Positions 7,535 through 16,111 of a stretch of DNA of 64,000 bases are shown piece after piece; the first letter of the stretch is position 1, and the number at the start of each line of letters is the position of its first letter. The notes under the pieces were generated by a model. That model saw only the letters and a program-made list of their open reading frames with translations, was not told the DNA's origin and did not search any database. Source of the DNA: Burkholderiales bacterium 67-32 (GTDB taxonomy: Bacteria; Pseudomonadota; Gammaproteobacteria; Burkholderiales; Burkholderiaceae_B); contig MKUP01000004.1 of NCBI GenBank assembly GCA_001898625.1, forward strand, positions 101,931 through 165,930. The letters run 5' to 3'. Both the position numbers and the translations under genes were made by a program.

Positions 7535-10210
7535 ATGACCGCACCCCGCCCCTTTCCCGCCCTGCCCCTGCTGCTTGCCGCTCTCGCGGCCCTGGCCGGT
7601 TGCGGCGGCGGCGATGGCGACTCGCCCGCCGGCAATCCGCCCGAAGAACCCCCGGCCGCCTCCGGCCCGCCCTATGCACCCGCGCTGGCCTGCGCCTCTC
7701 TGTCCGCACGCGGCTTTTCCCCGGCCCAGCTGACACTGCCCTCGGGCGGCGCGACGGTATCTGAAGCGGTGGACGTCGCCGCCGATGCCGAAGGCAACGG
7801 CCTGGGCGCCTACTGCCGCATCCGCGGCGTCATCAAGCCGGTGAACGCCGGTTCGCCCGACATCAATTTTGCCCTGAACCTGCCGCTGCGCTGGAACGGC
7901 AAGACCATCCACTTCGGCGGCGGCGGCTTCAACGGCCGGCTCATCGACGGCACCGAGACCATACGCTTCGGCCCCGCCGACAAACCCGCCCCGCTGGCCC
8001 TGGGCTATGCCACCTACGGCGACGACTCCGGCCACCAGAGCGGCAGCATCACCGACGGCAAGTTCGCCGCCGACGACGAGGCCCTGTCCAACTACGGCGG
8101 CCAATCGCTGAAAAAGACCCGCGACGTCGCCGCGCAACTGGTAAGAGCCTACTACGACATGGCGCCCAAGCACGCCTATTTCCTGGGCACCTCCACCGGC
8201 GGCCGCGACGCGCTGGCGCACATCCAGCGCTGGCCCACGGACTACGACGGCGTCGTCGCCAACGAGCCCGCGCTCAATTACTCCGGCACGCGCCTGTCCA
8301 ACGTCGCGCTCGGCCGCGCCCTGTACGCCAACGGCGGAGCCGGCTGGCTCAACGTGGCCAAGACGCTGATGGTGCAGAACACGGTCAAGCAGGCCTGCGA
8401 CAAATTGGACGGCGCGGTCGACGGCATCGTCAGCAACGTGGAAAGCTGCCGGCTGCTGAACGCCTCCAACCTGGCGGCCATGCGCTGCCCCTCGGGCAGC
8501 GACGAAGGCGATCACTGCCTGTCCGCCGCGCAACTGGCCACGATCCGCACACTCGAGGCACCGCTGGAATTCTCCGCCTACCGGCTCGCCAACGGCGTCG
8601 AACGCGCGGGCGGCTACAACATCCTGGAAGGCGCGCTGGTGGCCGGCCCCTACACCTCGCGGGACCTGGGCACGCGCCGCGCGCCCGGCAACCCGGCGAC
8701 CTCGGCCGATGCCAACATGTACGTGACGGGCGACCAGTGGGTCAAGTATTTCGTCACCCGCTCGGCCACCTTCGACACGCTGGGCTTCGACCCGCAGAAC
8801 CCCGGCTCGTATACCGAGCGCGTGCAAGCCGTGTCCGCGATCACCGACGCCACCGATCCCGACCTGCGCCTCTTCCTGTCCCGCGGCGGCAAGCTCATCA
8901 TGCTGCACGGCCTGGCCGACGAAGTCATCAGCCCCAACTCCACCATCGACTACTACCAGCGCGTGGTGGCTACCGTGGGGCAGGAAGCCGTGGACCGGGG
9001 CGTGCGCTTCTATACCGTTCCCGGCATGGGCCACGGCACCGGCGTATTCATTCCCAACTGGGATTCGCTGGCCGCGCTGGAAGGCTGGGTGGAGCAAGGC
9101 CTGCCCCCGGGCACGCCGGTGGCGGTCGACGCGGTGGCCGGGACCTACGGCCGCACGCGGCCCCTGTGCCAGTACCCCGCCTGGCCCAAGTACCGTGGCA
9201 GCGGCAGCCAGGACGCCGCCGTCAACTACAGTTGCGTGCAGGAAACGGGCGACCCGCTGGCCTGCCCCAATCTGCCCGCCGCGGTCACCCGCTACAAGGG
9301 CGGTAACACGCAGGGAGAAGAGCTGACCGTGACCGTGGACCCCGGCTCGATGCGCTACACCGTCACGATCGACGCGAGCGTGCAGCGCGCGGCCGGCACC
9401 GTGCGCGAGGGCAGCCTGCGCGCGCAATCGACCTGCACCTACACCAGCGACGAGGGCGGCGCGGCCTTTGCATTCGCCGCCGGCGGCGTGCTGCAGGGCG
9501 GTGTGCTGCCGGCTTCGGGCGGTGGCTTCGCGCCGCTGCTGGCCTTCGCCACCACGTTCGAGAACACGGGTTCGCCCACGGTCTTCAATCCGGTCGCCGA
9601 CATCTACAACCTGATCGGCGTCCATCATGGCGCGGGTGGGACGCCCACGGCCTACAAGGCCTCGGGCCGGCTGCGCAACGCCGGCACCTTCCAACTGTGC
9701 CGGGATCCGGCCACCGGCGGCTTCATGACCTACGACGCCGCGTGCACGTCCACCGCCAAGGGATACATCACCTACAACGCCGGACGCGGGGCCTTCGATC
9801 TGCTGGCGACACCGCCCGCCAATCCCGCCACCACCACCGGCGGCACCCCCGCGGGGTCCATGGTGATCGGGCTGGTCAATGGCAATGCGGTACCGCTGCA
9901 ACTGGTGCGGGAGTCGGCCACCAGCTACGGCATGCGCCTGTATGCGCTGCAACAGTCGCTGGCTTCCGGCGCGGCCGACGGGGTCTACACCGTCGCCGGC
10001 ACCGGTGCGCGCAATCTCGAAGCCACCCTGTCCGGCGCCACGCTGGACCTGGACGGCGGCACGATGGCCGTGGCCTACGACACCCCGGTACCGGGCGTCG
10101 CCCAGGCCGGCGCGTCGGGCAGCGACCATTTCCTCTTCACCCACGGTATCCTGGGCTACGCCTCGGGCACGGGATCGACCGCCATCTTCGCCACTGGAGT
10201 CCGCCATTGA
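7535..10210 (+). CDS. Tannase/feruloyl esterase-family lipoprotein with C-terminal extension
   Basis: 891 residues. A lipobox (ALAALAGC) predicts lipid anchoring, after a start with GGAGACGA upstream. Residues about 40-570 are a tannase/feruloyl esterase-type alpha/beta hydrolase: nucleophile Ser220 in GTSTGGRDAL, Asp462 in HGLADEVISP, His500 in GMGHGTG, and the family-typical ending RPLCQYPAWPKYRG. The cysteines usually flanking Ser and His (the CS-D-HC motif) are replaced by Thr and Gly. Residues about 572-891 are a beta-rich extension I do not recognise. It should hydrolyse esters of aromatic acids or similar compounds at the envelope. Its stop overlaps the next gene. Confidence 0.85.
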   Translation: MTAPRPFPALPLLLAALAALAGCGGGDGDSPAGNPPEEPPAASGPPYAPALACASLSARGFSPAQLTLPSGGATVSEAVDVAADAEGNGLGAYCRIRGVIKPVNAGSPDINFALNLPLRWNGKTIHFGGGGFNGRLIDGTETIRFGPADKPAPLALGYATYGDDSGHQSGSITDGKFAADDEALSNYGGQSLKKTRDVAAQLVRAYYDMAPKHAYFLGTSTGGRDALAHIQRWPTDYDGVVANEPALNYSGTRLSNVALGRALYANGGAGWLNVAKTLMVQNTVKQACDKLDGAVDGIVSNVESCRLLNASNLAAMRCPSGSDEGDHCLSAAQLATIRTLEAPLEFSAYRLANGVERAGGYNILEGALVAGPYTSRDLGTRRAPGNPATSADANMYVTGDQWVKYFVTRSATFDTLGFDPQNPGSYTERVQAVSAITDATDPDLRLFLSRGGKLIMLHGLADEVISPNSTIDYYQRVVATVGQEAVDRGVRFYTVPGMGHGTGVFIPNWDSLAALEGWVEQGLPPGTPVAVDAVAGTYGRTRPLCQYPAWPKYRGSGSQDAAVNYSCVQETGDPLACPNLPAAVTRYKGGNTQGEELTVTVDPGSMRYTVTIDASVQRAAGTVREGSLRAQSTCTYTSDEGGAAFAFAAGGVLQGGVLPASGGGFAPLLAFATTFENTGSPTVFNPVADIYNLIGVHHGAGGTPTAYKASGRLRNAGTFQLCRDPATGGFMTYDAACTSTAKGYITYNAGRGAFDLLATPPANPATTTGGTPAGSMVIGLVNGNAVPLQLVRESATSYGMRLYALQQSLASGAADGVYTVAGTGARNLEATLSGATLDLDGGTMAVAYDTPVPGVAQAGASGSDHFLFTHGILGYASGTGSTAIFATGVRH

Positions 10211-11541
10211 AAACCCTGACCCGACTCTCCCTGCTGGCCGCGCTGGCCCTCGGCGCCGCCACGGCCCACGCCGCCTCCGATCGCGCGCGGCCCGCCCCCT
10301 GCCCCAAGGACGTCCCGACCGACGCGCGTTGCTATAACGGGCAGGACAGCGAAGGGGCCTACTACTGGATCGCGATTCCCCGCGACTGGAACCGGGTGCT
10401 GGTCATGCACGCCCACGGCGGTCCCGATCTCGGTCCGTCCACCCTGAAACGCAGCCAGGCAGACCTGACCCGCTGGGCGGTGACCGTGAAGGCGGGCTAT
10501 GCCTGGGCCGGCTCGTCCTACCGCCGCGGCGGCTATGGCGTGACCATGGCGGCCGAGGACACCGAGCGTCTACGGCGCCTGTTCGTGCGGCAATTCGGCC
10601 AGCCTCGCCGCACCCTGCTGCACGGGCAGAGCTACGGCGGCGGCGTCGCCTCCAAGGCGGCCGAGCTGTATGGCACCATCGAAGGCCGGCCCGGCCCCTA
10701 CGATGCCGTGCTGCTGACCAGCGGCGTGCTGGGCGGCGGCAACACCGCCTACGACTTCCGCCTGGACCTGCGCGTGGTCTACCAATACGTCTGCCGCAAC
10801 CATCCGCGCCCCGACGAACCGCAATACCCGCTGTGGATGGGCCTGCCCAAGGATTCCACGCTGACCCGCGCGGACCTGGCCGCGCGCATCAAGGCATGCA
10901 CGGGCGTCGGCATGCCGGCCGCGCAGCGCAGCCCCGAACAGGCAGCCCGGCTCAAGACCATCCTGTCGGTGGTGAAGATTCCCGAACGCACCTTCGTGTC
11001 CAACATGAACTGGGCCACCTGGCTGTTCCGGGACCTGACGCAGGAACGGCTGGACGGCCGCAATCCCTTCGGCAACGAGAAAGTGGTGTACGGCGGCTCG
11101 GCGGACGACGCCGCGCTGAACGCCGGCGTGGCCCGCTACCGGGCGGATCCGCTGGCCGTGGGGCGGCTCATGGTGGACAGCACGCCCACGGGCAGGCTCG
11201 CGATGCCCGTGCTGACCCTGCACGCCATCCACGATCCGACGGCCTTCGTCGAACTCGAATCGGCCTACCGCGAAATCGTCGACCGCGCGGGCAGCGGCGA
11301 CCGGTTGGTGCAGACCTTCTCGGACGACGCCGAGCACAGTTACCTGAGCGAGCCCCAGTATCCCGCCGTGTTCACCGCGCTGATGGACTGGGTGGACAAG
11401 GGGGAGAAGCCGACGCCCGAGAAAGTGGCGCGGCTCTGCAAGGGCTATGAACGGGACTACGGCCACGGCGGCAAACAGACCTGCCGCATCCAGGTCGGCT
11501 ACCAGCCGCCGCCGCTGTCCTCCCGGGTCCCGCCGCGCTAG
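10207..11541 (+). CDS. Secreted alpha/beta hydrolase
   Basis: 444 residues from a TTG start that overlaps the upstream stop (TTGA), implying translational coupling with the tannase-family gene. Signal peptide MKTLTRLSLLAALALGAATA, cleaved near AHA|A. Hydrolase hallmarks: oxyanion region HAHGGPDLG, nucleophile Ser142 in HGQSYGGG, a late acid in HAIHDPTAF and His in DDAEHSYLSEPQYP. It is probably a periplasmic esterase or peptidase acting with the preceding enzyme; substrate unknown. Its last codon shares CTAG with the stop of the convergent Bug gene. Confidence 0.82.
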   Translation: MKTLTRLSLLAALALGAATAHAASDRARPAPCPKDVPTDARCYNGQDSEGAYYWIAIPRDWNRVLVMHAHGGPDLGPSTLKRSQADLTRWAVTVKAGYAWAGSSYRRGGYGVTMAAEDTERLRRLFVRQFGQPRRTLLHGQSYGGGVASKAAELYGTIEGRPGPYDAVLLTSGVLGGGNTAYDFRLDLRVVYQYVCRNHPRPDEPQYPLWMGLPKDSTLTRADLAARIKACTGVGMPAAQRSPEQAARLKTILSVVKIPERTFVSNMNWATWLFRDLTQERLDGRNPFGNEKVVYGGSADDAALNAGVARYRADPLAVGRLMVDSTPTGRLAMPVLTLHAIHDPTAFVELESAYREIVDRAGSGDRLVQTFSDDAEHSYLSEPQYPAVFTALMDWVDKGEKPTPEKVARLCKGYERDYGHGGKQTCRIQVGYQPPPLSSRVPPR

Positions 11542-12509
11542 GGTTCGATGCCCAGGCTGCGGATGAACGGCACCCAGGTCGCGCGCTCGTTCTTCTCGAA
11601 CGCCAGGGCCTGGGCCGGCGTGGAAGGCGCGATGATCTCGGCCGTCTGGCGCTGGGCGAACTGGACGACCTGCGGGTCGGCCAGGACACGGTTCAGCCCC
11701 GCGTTGAGCCTGGCGACGATCGCGGCGGGCGTACCCGCCGGGGCGAACACGTTGTTCCACGTGTAGCCCTTGAAAGCCGGCAAACCGGCCTGGGCGAACG
11801 TCGGGACATTGGGTGTCGAGGCGCCGCGCCGGTCGATGCCGTTGGCCAGCACCTTGACCTTCCCCTGCTCCACCAGGCCCGCCATGCTGGGCAGCGTCAC
11901 CAGCATCATGTCGACCCGGCCCGCGGCCAGGTCGGCGGCGGCCACGGCCGCGCCCTTGTAGGGCACGTGCATCAGGTCGATACCCGCGGCGCGCGCGAAC
12001 GCGGCACCGGCGATGTGGTTGATCGAGCCCACTCCGCTGGACGAATACGTCATCGACTGCGAGCGTCCCTTGGCTGCTTTGACCAGATCGGCCAGCGAAC
12101 CCGGACCACCCGTCGGCACCGCCAGCGCCAGCGGCGTGCGCGAGACCAGGCCGATGGGCATCAGGTCACGCTCCACGTCGAACGGCAGTGATTTCTGCAG
12201 CCCGACGTTCATGACCAACTGCGAGCTGGTCCCGAAGCCCAGGGTATAGCCATCGGGCGCCGCCTTGGCGACATAGTCGGTGCCGACCACGCCGCCCGCG
12301 CCAGGTTTGTTCTCGACGATCACCGGCTGGCCCAGTTCGCCGTACAGGGTCTTGGCCAGTTCCCTGGCCATCGCGTCGTTCACGCTGCCCGGCCCGAACG
12401 CCACGATGAGCCGGATCGGCCGCGCCGGATAGGCCGGCTCCTGCGCCCGCAGCGCGGGCGACGTGGACAACATGGCCGTCCCCAGGACGGCAAGCAGAAT
12501 GGTCCGCAT
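11538..12509 (-). CDS. Bug/TctC-family periplasmic solute-binding protein
   Basis: 323 residues. Signal peptide ending near LRA|QEPAYPARPIRLIVAFGPGS. Family landmarks: VIVENKPGAGGVVGTDYVAKAAPDGYT, HVPYKGAA, and VFAPAGTPA near the C-terminus. It lies directly downstream of another Bug gene (9 bases apart, same strand), so the two are probably one transcript controlled from the IclR-side promoter near 13.6 kb. No membrane components are present. Its stop overlaps the stop of the convergent hydrolase gene in a shared CTAG. Confidence 0.94.
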   Translation of the reverse strand: MRTILLAVLGTAMLSTSPALRAQEPAYPARPIRLIVAFGPGSVNDAMARELAKTLYGELGQPVIVENKPGAGGVVGTDYVAKAAPDGYTLGFGTSSQLVMNVGLQKSLPFDVERDLMPIGLVSRTPLALAVPTGGPGSLADLVKAAKGRSQSMTYSSSGVGSINHIAGAAFARAAGIDLMHVPYKGAAVAAADLAAGRVDMMLVTLPSMAGLVEQGKVKVLANGIDRRGASTPNVPTFAQAGLPAFKGYTWNNVFAPAGTPAAIVARLNAGLNRVLADPQVVQFAQRQTAEIIAPSTPAQALAFEKNERATWVPFIRSLGIEP

Positions 12510-12518
12510 ATCGATCTC

Positions 12519-13508
12519 CTATTCGGGCAGGATGCCCAGTTCCCGGATGGTGCGCCCCCAGCGGTCCTTGTCCTCGGCCAGGGCGGTCTTGAACGCGGCC
12601 GACGACATGCCTGGATACTCCAAGCCCATCGAGTCGAGCTGGCGTTCGACCTCGGGCAGGCGCATGACGCGGTCGAGTTCCCGCCACAGCGTCTCCCGGA
12701 TCTCGGGCGCGAGGCCCCGGGGCCCGAGCACGCCGTACCAGTTGACCACGCGGAACCCGCGCACCGTCTCGCCCACCGTGGGGACATCGGGCAGCACACG
12801 GGCGCGCTTGTCCTCGGTCACCGCCAGTATCCGCAGCTTGCCGGCACGCACGTGCGGCAACAGCAGCGAGCTGCCGCCCGCGAACAACTGGGTCTCGCCC
12901 TGCAGGAGCGAGGTCACGGCCGGGCCGCCGCCCTTGTACGGTACGTGCAACAGGTCGATGCCGACCGTGCTTGCCAGCGAGGCCAGGGCCAGGTGATTGA
13001 TGCTGCCTATGCCGCCCGAGCCATAGGTGATCCTGCCGGGATTCGCGCGCGCATGCGCGATCAGGTCCGACAGGCTGCGGAACGGCGACGAGGCGGGCAC
13101 GGCGATCGCGGTGGTCGCATAGACCAGCATGCACACCGGCTCGAAGGACGCCACCGGGTCGAACGGCAACTGCTTGTACAGCGCGCCGGCCATCGCATGC
13201 GTAGACACGCCGCCCATCTCCAGCGTGTAGCCGTCGGCGGGCGCGCGGGCGACGGCCGCCGCCCCTATCGTTCCACCCGCCCCGGGAAGATTCTCGACCA
13301 CGACGGCCTGCCCCGCGGACGGAAAGAGCTGCTTGCCCACCAGGCGCGCGAGGATGTCGGTGGTGCCGCCCGCCGCGAACGACGAGATCAGCCGCACCGG
13401 ACGGCCCGGATAGCCGGGGGCCGCGCCGGTGGCGGCGACAACCGGGCGCAGCATCGAGCCGGCGGCGAGCGCCAGCATGGCGCGTCGGGATAAGGTGCAA
13501 GTCCCCAT
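12519..13508 (-). CDS. Bug/TctC-family periplasmic solute-binding protein
   Basis: 329 residues from the ATG at 13508, chosen because an AAGGAGA ribosome-binding site sits 4-5 bases ahead of it; an ATG 21 bases upstream would place that site inside the gene. The signal LSRRAMLALAAG is Tat-like. Landmarks: YPGRPVRLISSFAAGGTTD, VVENLPGAGGTIGAAAVARAPADGYT and HVPYKGGGPA. First gene of a two-Bug unit and divergent from an IclR regulator. A 15-bp palindrome in the shared promoter has an identical copy before the FAH-hydrolase gene, suggesting common control. Confidence 0.93.
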   Translation of the reverse strand: MGTCTLSRRAMLALAAGSMLRPVVAATGAAPGYPGRPVRLISSFAAGGTTDILARLVGKQLFPSAGQAVVVENLPGAGGTIGAAAVARAPADGYTLEMGGVSTHAMAGALYKQLPFDPVASFEPVCMLVYATTAIAVPASSPFRSLSDLIAHARANPGRITYGSGGIGSINHLALASLASTVGIDLLHVPYKGGGPAVTSLLQGETQLFAGGSSLLLPHVRAGKLRILAVTEDKRARVLPDVPTVGETVRGFRVVNWYGVLGPRGLAPEIRETLWRELDRVMRLPEVERQLDSMGLEYPGMSSAAFKTALAEDKDRWGRTIRELGILPE

Positions 13509-13608
13509 CGGGTCTCCTTCATTCTTCATGGTCGCGCCCCTCTGGGGGGGTCGCCGGGGCGCAGTATAGGAGCGCCCCCGGCCGCCGAAGCCACTCCGCG
13601 CGCGTGCA

Positions 13609-13623
13609 TTCCGCGCCACGGAA
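13609..13623. promoter_or_regulatory. 15-bp inverted repeat, candidate IclR operator (copy 1)
   Basis: TTCCG-CGCCA-CGGAA, a 5-5-5 inverted repeat in the gap between the divergent Bug (start 13508) and IclR (start 13694) genes. An identical 15-base copy lies at 14475-14489, just before the FAH-hydrolase gene. Two exact copies at the two control points of one regulon make an operator role likely; IclR proteins bind short palindromes of this kind. Confidence 0.6.
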
Positions 13624-13693
13624 CGGGGCGATTCCAGCAAAGGCCGGCCCGGCGCTATGATCGGGGCGCCAGCACACGGAGGAAACGGCAGGC

Positions 13694-14470
13694 ATGTCCG
13701 AAACGAACGCGATCGGGCCGGTAGTCCGGGCGTTGAACATCCTGCGGGCGCTGAATCACCAGCCGCAGAGTTCGCTCCAGTCCCTGCACCAGGCCACCGG
13801 ACTGCCCAAGTCCACCATCCACCGCCTGCTGGCCACGCTCAAGAGCGAGGGCTACGTGCGCGCCGACGTGGTCAAGGGCACGTACACGCTGACCGAGAAG
13901 GTCCTGTGCCTGAGCGAAGGCTTCTCCGAACCCGAACTGGTGGTGGAAGTCGGCGCGCCCATCGTGCTCAAGAGCACGCGCGCCACCGGACTGCCGCTGG
14001 CCCTGGGCACCCTGGACCGCGGCCACATCGTCGTTCGCTACAGCTCCATGCCCTACAGCCCCATCGGGTCCGAGCACACCACGGTCGGCCACGTCCACGA
14101 CCTCTTGCATTCCGGCATGGGGCAGGCCTACCTGGCCTATTGCAGCCAGGCCGAACGCGACCGCCTGCTGCAATGGATGCAGGCTTCGCTGCCCGAGCCG
14201 GGCCTGTGGCCGCCGGTGGAACAGGACATCCAGCATCAACTGGCTGTCACGCGCCGACGCGGCTACGGCCTGCGCAAGGGCCAGGGCCGCGGCTCCAGCA
14301 CCACGCTGGCGGTGCCGCTGGCCCACGGCGAGCGCGTGCTGGGCGTGCTGTCGCTGACCACCTTCGGCTCGCTGCTGACCCCGGAGCGCCTGCGCGAATG
14401 CGTGAACCACCTCGACCGGACGCGCCAGGAAATCTGCGCCGCCGTCGGCGCGCGGCTGGCCCAAGGCTGA
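13694..14470 (+). CDS. IclR-family transcriptional regulator
   Basis: 258 residues. N-terminal winged HTH (VVRALNILRALN, then LQSLHQATGLPKSTIHRLLATLKSEGYV), then a ligand-binding domain with GMGQAYLAYCS and AVPLAHGERVLGVLSL. The pattern is close to MhpR/KdgR-type regulators of aromatic or sugar-acid catabolism. It sits between the Bug pair (divergent) and the FAH-family hydrolase (same strand), with identical palindromes on both sides, so it probably controls uptake and degradation of one compound. GGAGG lies 11 bases before the ATG. Confidence 0.92.
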   Translation: MSETNAIGPVVRALNILRALNHQPQSSLQSLHQATGLPKSTIHRLLATLKSEGYVRADVVKGTYTLTEKVLCLSEGFSEPELVVEVGAPIVLKSTRATGLPLALGTLDRGHIVVRYSSMPYSPIGSEHTTVGHVHDLLHSGMGQAYLAYCSQAERDRLLQWMQASLPEPGLWPPVEQDIQHQLAVTRRRGYGLRKGQGRGSSTTLAVPLAHGERVLGVLSLTTFGSLLTPERLRECVNHLDRTRQEICAAVGARLAQG

Positions 14471-14474
14471 CGCG

Positions 14475-14489
14475 TTCCGCGCCACGGAA
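14475..14489. promoter_or_regulatory. 15-bp inverted repeat, candidate IclR operator (copy 2)
   Basis: TTCCGCGCCACGGAA, identical base for base to 13609-13623. It starts 5 bases after the IclR stop and about 110 bases before the FAH-hydrolase start, where an operator for that gene would be expected. Confidence 0.6.
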
Positions 14490-14598
14490 AGAAGCGGCGG
14501 CACGGTACCGGGCCGCCGCCGCGCGGACTTAAGCTGTCGTGCCGCGAGGCGGCCCGTGCGCCGCCCCGCTCCCACTCTCGTCAGGACTGGAGCCTCGC

Positions 14599-15573
14599 TT
14601 GAAACTCGCCAGCTACGCCACCTTCGACCGGCCCGACACCGCGCGCGTCGGATTCGTGATCTCCGACTCCGAACTGGTCGATGCCGAAACCGCATGCCGC
14701 CAATTCGCCCCCGACTTCCAGGGCCCCCTGGACATGCACCGGCTGATCGAAGCCGGCCCCGATTTCTGGGAACAGCTGCGGCAGGTGCATGCCGCGCTGG
14801 GCCAGGCCGGGCTGCCGCGCCTGCCCATGGACACGGTCCGCTTCCTTCCCGCCGTGCCGCGTCCCTCGAAGCTGTGCTGCCTGGCCCTGAACAACAGCGC
14901 CAACACCGACCGCATCGTCAAGGGCCCCAAGCACCCGGCGGTCTTCACCAAACCCTGGTCGGCGCTGGTCGGCCACGGCGAACCGATACGCCTGAAGCCC
15001 CACTACGGCCGCGTGCACCCGGAGCCCGAACTGGCGATCGTGATCGGCAAGCTGGCGCGCGACATCGACGCGGCCGACGCCTATGACCATGTGTTCGGCT
15101 ACACCATCCACAACGACCTGACCTCGCCCACCATGCGCGACGAAGACAGCTTCCACTACCGCGCCATCCACCCGGCGCTGGAAGGCGAAGGCATCCGCTA
15201 CGTCGAAAGCCATGTCTCGTACAGCGGCCGCTACAAGGGTTCGGACACGTTCTCCCCGCTGGGCCCGTGGATCGTCACCCGCGACGAGATCCCCAACCCG
15301 CACGCGCTGGACATCTCGTGCCACGTCCGCGAAGAACAGTACGCCAGCGACAACACGGCGAACCTCTTCCACAAGCTGCCCGAGGTCCTGGCCTTCGTCT
15401 CCAGCTACATGACGCTGGTGCCGGGCGACGTGGTGTCGATGGGCACGGCGCTGGCCTCGGGCGGCAAACCCGGCCGGGCGGTCCAGAACGCCGACCTGAA
15501 CAAGATCGGCGGCCCCGTCAGCGTCACCGTGGCGGGGATAGGCAAGCTCAGCAACCCTGTGCAGGCGGGCTGA
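14599..15573 (+). CDS. Fumarylacetoacetate hydrolase (FAH)-family protein
   Basis: 324 residues from a TTG at 14599 with GGACTGGAG upstream; the start MKLASYATFDRP is the usual opening of this family. The C-terminal catalytic domain shows the metal-binding pattern HPEPELAIVIGK (two acidic ligands) and a later Asp in YTIHNDLTSPTMRDED, then LVPGDVVSMGTALASG. Members cleave C-C bonds of beta-diketo acids or hydrate/decarboxylate catechol meta-cleavage products. Preceded by an IclR regulator and candidate operator; convergent with a cupin gene 6 bases away. The exact reaction is not predictable from sequence alone. Confidence 0.88.
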   Translation: MKLASYATFDRPDTARVGFVISDSELVDAETACRQFAPDFQGPLDMHRLIEAGPDFWEQLRQVHAALGQAGLPRLPMDTVRFLPAVPRPSKLCCLALNNSANTDRIVKGPKHPAVFTKPWSALVGHGEPIRLKPHYGRVHPEPELAIVIGKLARDIDAADAYDHVFGYTIHNDLTSPTMRDEDSFHYRAIHPALEGEGIRYVESHVSYSGRYKGSDTFSPLGPWIVTRDEIPNPHALDISCHVREEQYASDNTANLFHKLPEVLAFVSSYMTLVPGDVVSMGTALASGGKPGRAVQNADLNKIGGPVSVTVAGIGKLSNPVQAG

Positions 15574-15579
15574 CGCTTC

Positions 15580-15999
15580 CTACTGCTGCGACAGCGGCAG
15601 GCCGCGGCTGCCGGCATAGAAAACGATCAGCACCACGCCCTGGTCACCGGTCACGCCGCGGTGGTATTCGCCCACCATTTCCGGCAGGACATCGCCCTGC
15701 TTGAGCAGCCGGGTCTCGCCGGTTTCCTTTTTCTCGACCGTGAGTTCTCCCGACAGGACATAGGCCGCGTTCGGGATGGGATGGGTATGCCAGGGCAGCG
15801 CGCTGTGGGCGGGAATCGTGATCCTGAGCACGGTCAGCATCGGCGCGCCCGACGGATAGGCCACGTAGGGACGGCCGTCCCACGACGCGCCGCTCTCCAT
15901 CAGCTTCTCGACCTGCACGCCGGGCGATTCCGCCGCCATGCCCATCCCCCCGGCCAGCGCCAATACCAGCGCGGCCAGTCCCCCCACGATCCGTTTCAT
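15580..15999 (-). CDS. Exported cupin-domain protein
   Basis: 139 residues: signal peptide (LAALVLALAGGMGMAA|E), then a single cupin barrel. The metal-binding motif 1 is visible as PWHTHPIPNAAYVLSGEL and motif 2 around GEYHRGVTG. Small periplasmic cupins of this type are common and mostly uncharacterised; some are dioxygenases or isomerases. It converges on the FAH-family gene and is not obviously in an operon. Function unassigned. Confidence 0.82.
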   Translation of the reverse strand: MKRIVGGLAALVLALAGGMGMAAESPGVQVEKLMESGASWDGRPYVAYPSGAPMLTVLRITIPAHSALPWHTHPIPNAAYVLSGELTVEKKETGETRLLKQGDVLPEMVGEYHRGVTGDQGVVLIVFYAGSRGLPLSQQ

Positions 16000-16111
16000 G
16001 GCGATGTCCCCTTGCCTTTTATTGTGCGGCGGCCCATGTGCCGTCCGGATCGCACGATACCACCGACGGCGGTGCCGGCGTAGCGCCGCGTGAAGGCGCC
16101 CGGCTACCCGT

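Noticed and set aside
7445..10207. A 920-codon minus-strand frame opposite the tannase-family gene
   Set aside because: Exact mirror of the sense gene with Gly/Val/Ala-rich nonsense; the plus-strand product has a lipobox and catalytic triad.
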